Assembly (NCBI GenBank): GCA_025999255.1
Contig: BNXB01000052.1
Coordinates: forward strand, 1 to 9,160
Length of the DNA stretch: 9,160 nt
DNA from: Bacteroidia bacterium
Lineage (GTDB): Bacteria > Bacteroidota > Bacteroidia > Bacteroidales > Azobacteroidaceae
Reading direction: 5' to 3'
The position numbers and the translations under genes were made by a program. Under the pieces are notes generated by a model. It searched no databases and had not been told where the DNA came from. It saw only the letters and a program-made list of their open reading frames with translations. This document shows, one piece after another, positions 1 to 6,464 of this stretch; within the stretch, counting starts at the first letter, position 1; each line of letters starts with the position of its first letter.

Positions 1-143
1 ACCTGTATGTATTGGATACATTAAGAAAAGAACCAGTAAAAAGAAAAGTTGTAACAGGAGTTTCGGATGGTATTCATACGGAAATACTCGAAGGAGTTGA
101 GTCTGAAAATAAAATAATTACCAATTATAACAAAACGGATTGA
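1..143 (+). CDS. C-terminal end of an efflux RND/ABC periplasmic adaptor subunit (HlyD/MacA type), partial
   Basis: The first complete codon is at 3-5 and the stop TGA is at 141-143, leaving 46 residues of a protein that starts outside the window. The visible tail reads LYVLD, then a basic linker, then VTGVSDGIHTEILEGVES and IITNY. A strand, then a 'TG-SDG-TEI--G---ED/N-(V/I)I' motif, is the usual membrane-proximal C-terminal domain of periplasmic adaptors that link an inner-membrane RND or MacB-type ABC pump to a TolC-like channel. It would act in the periplasm, anchored to the inner membrane. Only the last domain is visible, so the pump class (MacAB-like or RND) cannot be decided. The next gene begins 14 bases after this stop, so the two may be co-transcribed. 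The family call rests on this short motif alone. Confidence 0.72.
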   Translation, partial: LYVLDTLRKEPVKRKVVTGVSDGIHTEILEGVESENKIITNYNKTD

Positions 144-157
144 TACGGATTAAACTA

Positions 158-1600
158 ATGAAAAAGCAGATAGTCAAACATGGAAGAACTATCCGGTATT
201 ATATCTTAATATTAAGCGTTTTTTTCTTTATTTCCTGTAATCGGGATAGAATTATACCGGATAAAAAAGCGCTGTTGAATCATTATAATCAACCGGAAGA
301 TTCTCTTAAACGCGAGGCGGTATCTTTTTTATCGGATAATATGATTGATCAGAAATCGGAAATCCTCATTCCTTTTTATAAAATAGTTCCGAACGGTTCT
401 GTTATAGACAATGAATTTTTGTTGGAAGATATTGATCTAGCTTTTGAACATTGGAATAGATATCCCTGGGCTGATCAGGTACCTTTTGATATTTTCCTGA
501 ATTATTTGTTACCTTATAAGGTATATGGGGAAGAACCTGCCCATTGGCGTTCGTATTTTAGCCAAAAATATCAAGATACTGTTAATGCAATGATGAGGAA
601 AGTGGATATGGATTCTTTGATGAGATCTACGAATGAGATCTATTATCATTTTTTAGTGAATGATTTGGGTCAATGGTTTATATATAAATCCGATCCGGTC
701 AGGTTAACGAAGTATCCCGGCTTTAATGAACTGATGATGTTGAAATCGGGAGATTGTTTTGATTGGTCTTACTTGAGTGTAATGATCCTGCGCTCGTTAG
801 GAATCCCTTCTAGTGTTGATTTTGTCCCGTTTTGGGGACGGAAAAACGGCACACATTATTCCGAAGTATTCTGGGACAATAAACAACAAAAGTTTATGAC
901 GGCGGCCGGAAGGGATTTTAAATTTCCGGCCAAGGTTCTGAGATATACATTCAGGAAACAAAACATCTGGACGGATTCTATTCAGCCGAGAGTAAAACGA
1001 GCCCCTTTTATTACGGATTTCCTGCAACACGATCATTGGTTGGATGCTACGCATGAGCATACCTCAACCGCAGCAGTCGATTATAACTACAATACTTCCT
1101 CCGATTTTGCCTATATTTGCGTTTTTAATTATGGGAGATGGTATCCGGTTTATTGGGGTAGGGTTGACAATAAAAAAATCCGTTTTGAAAATATGGGAAC
1201 AGGGATACTATACAGGATTGCCGTTCCGCGAAAAGATACTTATGAAATAATAAGTCCGGCTTTTCTTTTGGATGAAAAAGGGAATAAGATTTTTTTCAAA
1301 CCGGAACGGAATAAAAAAATAAATCTTCGGCTATCAAAATTGAATACAGGCGCTAAATCATGGATAGAAAAGGGGCATGATTATCGTTTATATTATTCCG
1401 GAGAAAAAAGCGATTGGGTTTTATTTCAAACCAAAAAAAGCGAACAGGATTCACTCATTGTCTTTGAAGGAGTTCCATCGGGTACATTGTATTGGTTATT
1501 GGATGCCGGGCAGACAAAACGTTTGGAACGGATTTTTACATACGAGACGAGTATTAACCATTTATTGACGAATGAAAATGGTGAACAAATATTTTGGTGA
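158..1600 (+). CDS. Transglutaminase-like domain lipoprotein
   Basis: 480 residues from ATG 158. A TTG at 140 is also in frame, but it overlaps the preceding stop and adds only six residues before a good signal peptide, so ATG is preferred. Residues 11-27 are a hydrophobic segment ending in the lipobox FISC (Cys27), which predicts a lipoprotein. An N-terminal helical region (about 35-160) contains LLPYKVYGEEPAHWR, resembling the 'LPYRV-EPLEDWR' segment common in Bacteroidales proteins of this kind. The transglutaminase-like core is at about 165-260: KSGDCFDWS holds the candidate nucleophile Cys200, RSLGIPSSVDFVPFWG follows, and GTHYSEVFWD holds the candidate His233. The third triad residue is less clear (Asp240 or Asp253). 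The C-terminal half (about 300-480) looks beta-rich. Known enzymes with this fold include transglutaminases, cysteine proteases and peptide:N-glycanases; the substrate here is unknown. It follows the adaptor gene by 14 bases and precedes the fecR-susCD locus by 208 bases, so membership of that locus is uncertain. Confidence 0.83.
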   Translation: MKKQIVKHGRTIRYYILILSVFFFISCNRDRIIPDKKALLNHYNQPEDSLKREAVSFLSDNMIDQKSEILIPFYKIVPNGSVIDNEFLLEDIDLAFEHWNRYPWADQVPFDIFLNYLLPYKVYGEEPAHWRSYFSQKYQDTVNAMMRKVDMDSLMRSTNEIYYHFLVNDLGQWFIYKSDPVRLTKYPGFNELMMLKSGDCFDWSYLSVMILRSLGIPSSVDFVPFWGRKNGTHYSEVFWDNKQQKFMTAAGRDFKFPAKVLRYTFRKQNIWTDSIQPRVKRAPFITDFLQHDHWLDATHEHTSTAAVDYNYNTSSDFAYICVFNYGRWYPVYWGRVDNKKIRFENMGTGILYRIAVPRKDTYEIISPAFLLDEKGNKIFFKPERNKKINLRLSKLNTGAKSWIEKGHDYRLYYSGEKSDWVLFQTKKSEQDSLIVFEGVPSGTLYWLLDAGQTKRLERIFTYETSINHLLTNENGEQIFW

Positions 1601-1777
1601 ATGGAAAAAATCATAACTGTCCAAGTCCGTCCAAAATCTGATTCAACGCTCTATACAAAAAATAAGGAAACAAAACACATCTACAAAAGATATAAATATC
1701 TGACAATAAGCCAAATAATCAAAAATATTTCTTTCTAAGCAAATTATTATTAAAAAAGTGAGTATAAAACACCCACT

Positions 1778-1801
1778 CATGTATTTATTTTAAAATACAT
1801 G
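1778..1801. promoter_or_regulatory. 9-bp perfect inverted repeat just upstream of fecR
   Basis: The arms CATGTATTT (1778-1786) and AAATACATG (1793-1801) are exact reverse complements around a 6-base AT spacer. The repeat ends seven bases before the fecR ATG. In DNA it could be an operator for a dimeric regulator. In RNA it would form a hairpin covering the ribosome-loading region. No T-tract follows, so it is not an intrinsic terminator. A weaker stem lies next to it (TGAGT 1759-1763 with ACTCA 1775-1779). No TAnnTTTG promoter was found on the plus strand of the 1601-1808 gap, and no Shine-Dalgarno sequence, as is usual in Bacteroidetes. Confidence 0.45.
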
Positions 1802-1808
1802 TATTAAG

Positions 1809-2867
1809 ATGATAGATCACGACAAGTATAATGTAGAAAAAAACCGGATATCGGATATTGAATTGAATTCTTTATTCAAAAGGATAGAAGTTGATACTGT
1901 CATACGTTTACGGAAAAGAAGAAAAATATTTTTATATAGTGCGGCGGCCTCAATCCTTTTGGTATTAGCCGGTTCTTTTTATTTTTCCCTGTTGAAGCAA
2001 AATCAGGAAGACCTTATTGTATTCGCCAATTCCCAAAATCCGAAAATCAATCCGGAATATGTAGAACTGATACTCCCGGACGACGAGCGTGTTACCATCG
2101 TGGGAGAGGATGCATCCATTGATCACGGACAAGAAGGCGTGATAAAAATCAACGAAAAGGCTATCGATAAAACTCAGGAGAACACGAAAACGGTAAAAAA
2201 AGGAAAGAAAGAGAAAGAATTTAATACTCTAACGGTTCCATATGGAAAGCGTTCGTCATTGACACTCGAAGACGGCACGCACATTTGGGTAAATGCCGGT
2301 ACTTTTCTCGTATATCCTGTAACATTCGACGATGATAAACGGGAAATATATGTGGACGGAGAAATATATATGGATGTCGCGAAAGAACCAAACAGGCCTT
2401 TTCATGTAAAAACCTCCGACATGCAGGTGGTAGTACTTGGGACGTCGTTTAACGTAACAGCTTATAAATCCGACAACGTCAGTTCTGTGGTTCTTGTAAA
2501 CGGCTCGGTACAAGTAAGAAGTAAAGACAACAAGAAACCCTATATGTTGAAGCCAAATGATATGTTCTCCAAACAGGACAATCGTGTAAATATTAAACAA
2601 GTGAAAGCATCGGAGTTCATTTCCTGGGTCAACGGGATGTACATATGTGATAATGAAAATCTGGAAAGTATTTTGTTACGCCTTTCCAGATATTATAATA
2701 TAAAAATCTCCATTGATAAAGACGCTTCCGGATTACTTTGTTCCGGCAAACTGGATCTGAAAGAGGACATCCGGGACGTATTGAATGTCTTATCATCAAC
2801 AGCCCCCGTTACTTATGAGATAGATAAAAAGGAAGAATATCATTTTATGTCTAAACAATCAAAATAA
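1809..2867 (+). CDS. FecR-family anti-sigma factor (FecR domain plus DUF4974)
   Basis: 352 residues. This protein sits in the inner membrane and should hold an ECF sigma factor until a periplasmic signal arrives from the STN domain of its partner SusC. Residues 1-39 are cytoplasmic and end in a basic stretch (RLRKRRK), about 40-62 form one membrane helix, and about 63-138 form a charged linker. The FecR domain is at about 141-237 (TVPYGKRSSLTLEDGTHIWVN, DVAKEPNRPFHV, VLGTSFNV), and a DUF4974 domain is at about 278-345 (ENLESILLRLSRYYNI, KLDLKEDI). The Gly211-Thr212 pair in VLGTSFNV matches the site where related FecR-type regulators are reported to self-cleave; cleavage here is inferred. An in-frame TAA at 1791-1793 rules out an upstream start. 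The cytoplasmic anti-sigma segment is therefore only about 39 residues, shorter than the roughly 70-90 I would expect. No ECF sigma gene lies directly upstream; the neighbour there is the transglutaminase-like gene. Confidence 0.94.
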   Translation: MIDHDKYNVEKNRISDIELNSLFKRIEVDTVIRLRKRRKIFLYSAAASILLVLAGSFYFSLLKQNQEDLIVFANSQNPKINPEYVELILPDDERVTIVGEDASIDHGQEGVIKINEKAIDKTQENTKTVKKGKKEKEFNTLTVPYGKRSSLTLEDGTHIWVNAGTFLVYPVTFDDDKREIYVDGEIYMDVAKEPNRPFHVKTSDMQVVVLGTSFNVTAYKSDNVSSVVLVNGSVQVRSKDNKKPYMLKPNDMFSKQDNRVNIKQVKASEFISWVNGMYICDNENLESILLRLSRYYNIKISIDKDASGLLCSGKLDLKEDIRDVLNVLSSTAPVTYEIDKKEEYHFMSKQSK

Positions 2868-2900
2868 TACAGCCTATGAGATAAGACAGGAAAACCATAA

Positions 2901-2977
2901 TAAAAAGCCGGGCAGTATTGCCGTACTCGCCCGACTTGAGATTTTAAATCCACTAATTCAATTCGTTAAACTTAAAA
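2901..2977 (-). ncRNA. Predicted antisense small RNA against the susC leader (DonS-like position)
   Basis: The minus strand of the fecR-susC gap carries three aligned signals: a perfect TAnnTTTG element at 2991-2984, a transcribed stretch of about 77 bases, and a GC-rich hairpin followed by TTTTT (2906-2902). With the G of TTTG at -7, the start would be near 2977. The RNA has two potential stems: an 8-bp 5' stem made by TTAAAATC (plus strand 2972-2979) and GATTTTAA (2940-2947), whose outer bases depend on the exact start, and the terminator hairpin. It would be fully complementary to the susC mRNA leader just upstream of the start codon. Cis-antisense RNAs between the anti-sigma gene and susC, such as DonS, are described for Bacteroides fragilis polysaccharide loci as repressors of susC expression. 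Assignment to that class rests on position and architecture, not on an alignment. The ends are estimates. Confidence 0.55.
2902..2935 (-). terminator. Rho-independent terminator, best read on the minus strand
   Basis: On the plus strand GCCGGGC (2907-2913) and AGTA (2914-2917) pair with TACT (2924-2927) and GCCCGAC (2929-2935), with one bulged C (2928), one C/A mismatch and a 6-base loop TTGCCG. On the minus strand the stem ends in GCCCGGC followed directly by TTTTTATTA, a proper intrinsic terminator. On the plus strand the stem is followed by TTGAG before a run of only four T's (2942-2945), so it would be at best a weak attenuator between fecR and susC. No minus-strand protein gene ends here, which is why the hairpin is assigned to a small antisense RNA. 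Confidence 0.62.
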
Positions 2978-2983
2978 TCATTA

Positions 2984-2991
2984 CAAAAGTA
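2984..2991 (-). promoter_or_regulatory. Bacteroidetes -7 promoter element (TACTTTTG) for the antisense RNA
   Basis: On the plus strand CAAAAGTA ends at the A of the susC start codon, so the minus strand reads TACTTTTG, a full match to TAnnTTTG. No clear TTTG lies at the -33 position; a TTTTT run falls at about -28 to -32. The element lies at the right distance from the terminator to give an RNA of about 77 bases. A chance match to six fixed bases in an AT-rich gap is possible, so the support comes mainly from its pairing with the terminator. Confidence 0.45.
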
Positions 2992-5900
2992 TGATAAAAA
3001 CACGAAAAATTTGCATATTTTACGCAAATAAATTAAAACTGGACCTATTAATGAGACTAATGCTATTTTTGATAATATTGAACCTGAGTGTACCGGCATA
3101 TAGCTTTTCGCAATCTGCTAAAGTGTCTCTTAATTTGAAAAATGCCACATTGAAAGATGTTTTCCGGGAAATAGAGGCACAGAGCGAATATATCTTTTTT
3201 TACCACGAAAGTTTAATAGACAACAGCAAGATAAGCATGGAAGCTACGGAAAAGTCTGTTAATACGGTATTGGATAATGTCCTGAATGGGAAAAACATTA
3301 CTTATACAATCAATGGTAGACAAATATACATAGTAAAGAAAGAAACCGAAGTAAAAGATACAGGAATCTCGTCCACCCAGGCGGTAACCCAACAAAGAGT
3401 TACAGTCAAAGGGATCGTTAAGGACGAACTCAACGAGCCTTTACCGGGCGTAAACATCATTGTCGTAGGAAGTACCCGCGGTGTTGTAACCGATGTGGAT
3501 GGTACCTTTTCCATAGATATATTGCCTACCGATCAACTCAATTTCTCATACCTGGGTATGCAGGAACAAAGAGTAGCCATTGGTGATAAGCGAATGCTGA
3601 CTATTATCATGAAAGAAAAAATTGATGAGTTGGACGAAGTCAGGGTAGTCGCTTTCGGTAAACAAAAGAAAGAAAGCGTTTCGGCCGCCATCACTACCAT
3701 AAGACCTTCGGAGCTTAAGGTGCCAAGCTCTAACCTAACAACAGCTCTGGCCGGAAGAATGGCGGGATTGATTTCTTATCAACGCAGCGGCGAGCCGGGG
3801 GAAGACGATGCCAGCTTTTTCGTACGCGGCGTAACAACACTTACTTATGGGGCTGGACCTCTGATTCTTATTGATGGAGTCGAAATGACCTCCAGCGACT
3901 TAGCCCGGTTACAGACAGACGATATAGCCAGTTTCTCCATCATGAAAGATGCGGCTGCAACAGCTTTATACGGAGCGCGTGGCGGAAATGGGGTGATTAT
4001 GGTTACTACAAAAGAAGGGAAGGAAGGTAAAGCTTCTATTTCCTTCAGGTACGAAACCTCGCTTTCTTCGCCTACCAAACAGATAGAATTAGCAGACCCG
4101 ATTACTTATATGCGTTTAAACAACGAAGCGGTACTTACACGCGATCCGATGCAATCCGTACCTTATTCCATTGAAAAGATAGAAAATACGGAAAGAGGTA
4201 TTAACCCTCTGGTTTACCCTGCTAACGACTGGTATGACATTTTATTCAAAAATCAAGCGATAAACCACCGTTTCAATTTCAACGTAAGCGGAGGAGGAAG
4301 TGTGGCGCGTTATTATATAGCCGCTAGCTATAATCAGGATAACGGAGTAATCAAAACAGCCAAAGACAGTAAAAACAACATAGACCTCAAGCGTTACCTG
4401 CTACGTACCAACGTTAATATCAATATAACAAAAACGACGGAAGCCGTTGTTCGTTTGCATGGATCATTCGACGATTACAGCGGCCCGCTCGATAGCGGTA
4501 GCGAATTATACAGCAAAGTTATGAGAAGCGATCCCGTCGCTTTCCCCGCTTATTTTGCCCCTGACGTTACTTTCCAGCATAAAAAACATATTTTATTCGG
4601 TAATGCAGACCAGGGACAGTTCATCAACCCTTACGCCGACATGGTAAAAGGGTATAAAGAATATTCCAAAAGTACAATGCTGGCGCAGTTTGAATTGAAA
4701 CAAAATTTGAATTTCATTACACAAGGTTTAAGTTTAAGAGCTTTATTCAGTACAAACAGGTACTCATATTTCGATTTGCAACGTTCTTATAATCCATTCT
4801 TCTATACCGTCAGTCTATATGATAAAATCAAAGATGAATATTTGCTCGCTTGCCTGAACCCGAACAGCGGTTCGGAATGGCTCAGTTATACCGAAGGCAC
4901 AAAGGAAGTCAGTACAAGCCTCTATTTTGAAGGGGTTGTTAATTACGACCGTACATTCAATGAAAAACACGGTGTCAGCGGATTGTTAGTATCCAATGTC
5001 AGGAATTACCTGAAAGGGAATGCCGGATCCCTCCTGTTATCATTGCCTCAACGAAATATCGGATTATCGGGTCGCTTTACTTATAACTACGACAGGCGTT
5101 ATTTCCTGGAAACAAATTTCGGATATAACGGTTCTGAGCGTTTCTCACGGAATCATCGCTTCGGTTTTTTCCCTTCTATCGGTGCAGGATGGTTGATAAC
5201 AAACGAACCCTTCTGGGAAGGATTGAGTGAAAATACTAAAAAGAATATAACAAACCTTAAACTCAAAGCGACATACGGTTTAGTCGGAAATGATGCTATC
5301 GGCAAGGAAGAAGACCGTTTCTTCTATCAGTCGGATGTAAACGTCGATAACAAGGACAGGGCTTATACCTGGGGTGAGAATTTCGGTTATACGGTTAATG
5401 GCGTGAGTATAAACAGGTATGCCAATCCGTTTATAACATGGGAAATAGCAAAAAAAATGAATTTAGGCCTGGAAGTGGGTTTGTTCGGAAAAATAGATAT
5501 TTTGGCGGATTTCTATACCGAAACCCGTGATAATATTTTACAGACACGTACGGATATTCCCGCTACTATGGGACTGCTTGTAACTCCGCAAGCGAATATA
5601 GGCCGGGCTAAAGGAAAAGGCGTGGATTTGTCGGTCGATCTGAATCACTATTTCAACAATAACTTCTGGGTAACAGGACGCTTTAACTTTACCTATGCGA
5701 AATCGAAATGGGAAATATACGAAGAGCCTGATAATAGTTTAACTCCCTGGTTATCACATGTAGGAGTTCCGGTGAATCAACAATGGGGATATGTGGCCGA
5801 ACGATTATTTGTAGATGAAAAGGATGTATTAAATTCTCCAACCCAATCTTTCGGCAATTATAAAGGAGGCGATATCAAATACAAAGACATAAACGGAGAC

Positions 5901-6452
5901 GATAAGATTACGGAGTTGGACCGGGTTCCTATCGGCTATCCCACCACTCCGGAAGTTATTTATGGCTTTGGTTTAAGCGCCGGTTACAAAGGTTTTGATT
6001 TCTCATTCTTCTTCCAGGGATTAGGACGCGAATCTTTCTGGATTGATGCAAGAAAGACATCCCCATTCCTTGATACCGACGACAATAGTTCGGTTAACTC
6101 AAAGAATGCATTACTGAAAGTATATGCAGATAATCACTGGTCGGAAGATAACCGGAACCTTCATGCTCTTTGGCCAAGGTTGACAGCGAATTTACTTAAT
6201 AACAATACTGCAACCAGTACCTGGTTTATGCGCGACGGCTCATTCCTTCGCTTAAAATCATTGGAACTAGGGTATAAAGTACCGGACAGATACATGAAAA
6301 AATTGTATGTTTCCAATCTGCGCTTATACCTTAGTGGAACAAATTTATTGACATTCAGCAAGTTTAAGTTATGGGATCCCGAAATGGCCGGCGACGGCAT
6401 GAAATATCCTATACAAAAAGTATTAAACGTTGGAGTTCAATTATCATTTTAA
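2991..6452 (+). CDS. susC-like: SusC/RagA-family TonB-dependent outer-membrane transporter with STN domain
   Basis: 1153 residues, a full-length SusC homologue that imports oligosaccharides (or another SusD-captured ligand) across the outer membrane using TonB energy. In order: an extended signal peptide (hydrophobic core about 19-38, predicted cleavage near AYSFSQ); an STN domain (about 43-117, VSLNLKNATLKDVFREIEAQ); a carboxypeptidase-regulatory-like domain (about 137-208, VKGIVKDELNEPLPGVNI and GVVTDVDGTFSI); a likely TonB box (about 213-222, LDEVRVVAFG); a plug domain (about 225-343) with the family signatures FVRGVTTL, LILIDGVEM and AATALYGARGGNGVIMVTTK; then a beta-barrel ending in the terminal phenylalanine LNVGVQLSF. 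The STN domain is found in transporters that also signal to a FecR anti-sigma factor, and such a gene lies directly upstream. SusD follows after 12 bases, so the two are surely co-transcribed. The start is 123 bases after the fecR stop, behind the hairpin and antisense RNA region. No broken or missing part is seen. Confidence 0.97.
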   Translation: MIKTRKICIFYANKLKLDLLMRLMLFLIILNLSVPAYSFSQSAKVSLNLKNATLKDVFREIEAQSEYIFFYHESLIDNSKISMEATEKSVNTVLDNVLNGKNITYTINGRQIYIVKKETEVKDTGISSTQAVTQQRVTVKGIVKDELNEPLPGVNIIVVGSTRGVVTDVDGTFSIDILPTDQLNFSYLGMQEQRVAIGDKRMLTIIMKEKIDELDEVRVVAFGKQKKESVSAAITTIRPSELKVPSSNLTTALAGRMAGLISYQRSGEPGEDDASFFVRGVTTLTYGAGPLILIDGVEMTSSDLARLQTDDIASFSIMKDAAATALYGARGGNGVIMVTTKEGKEGKASISFRYETSLSSPTKQIELADPITYMRLNNEAVLTRDPMQSVPYSIEKIENTERGINPLVYPANDWYDILFKNQAINHRFNFNVSGGGSVARYYIAASYNQDNGVIKTAKDSKNNIDLKRYLLRTNVNINITKTTEAVVRLHGSFDDYSGPLDSGSELYSKVMRSDPVAFPAYFAPDVTFQHKKHILFGNADQGQFINPYADMVKGYKEYSKSTMLAQFELKQNLNFITQGLSLRALFSTNRYSYFDLQRSYNPFFYTVSLYDKIKDEYLLACLNPNSGSEWLSYTEGTKEVSTSLYFEGVVNYDRTFNEKHGVSGLLVSNVRNYLKGNAGSLLLSLPQRNIGLSGRFTYNYDRRYFLETNFGYNGSERFSRNHRFGFFPSIGAGWLITNEPFWEGLSENTKKNITNLKLKATYGLVGNDAIGKEEDRFFYQSDVNVDNKDRAYTWGENFGYTVNGVSINRYANPFITWEIAKKMNLGLEVGLFGKIDILADFYTETRDNILQTRTDIPATMGLLVTPQANIGRAKGKGVDLSVDLNHYFNNNFWVTGRFNFTYAKSKWEIYEEPDNSLTPWLSHVGVPVNQQWGYVAERLFVDEKDVLNSPTQSFGNYKGGDIKYKDINGDDKITELDRVPIGYPTTPEVIYGFGLSAGYKGFDFSFFFQGLGRESFWIDARKTSPFLDTDDNSSVNSKNALLKVYADNHWSEDNRNLHALWPRLTANLLNNNTATSTWFMRDGSFLRLKSLELGYKVPDRYMKKLYVSNLRLYLSGTNLLTFSKFKLWDPEMAGDGMKYPIQKVLNVGVQLSF

Positions 6453-6464
6453 ACAGTCACAAAA

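Noticed and set aside
140..157. TTG start giving six extra residues to the transglutaminase-like protein
   Set aside because: It overlaps the stop codon of the adaptor gene, and the ATG at 158 directly precedes a normal lipoprotein signal peptide.
797..1060. Minus-strand open frame inside the transglutaminase-like gene
   Set aside because: It lies wholly within a well-supported plus-strand gene, has no recognisable motif and no separate expression signals.
1688..1701. Small palindrome AGATATAAATATCT in the gap before fecR
   Set aside because: A 2-base loop, all-AT-rich arms and no position relative to a gene start; expected by chance in DNA of this composition.
2256..2600. 114-codon minus-strand open frame inside fecR
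   Set aside because: It lies opposite the conserved FecR domain, and its sequence is explained as the complement of that domain.
2905..2945. Full plus-strand terminator ending the fecR transcript
   Set aside because: The stem is good, but the T run comes late and is only four bases long; the minus-strand T-tract is clearly better.
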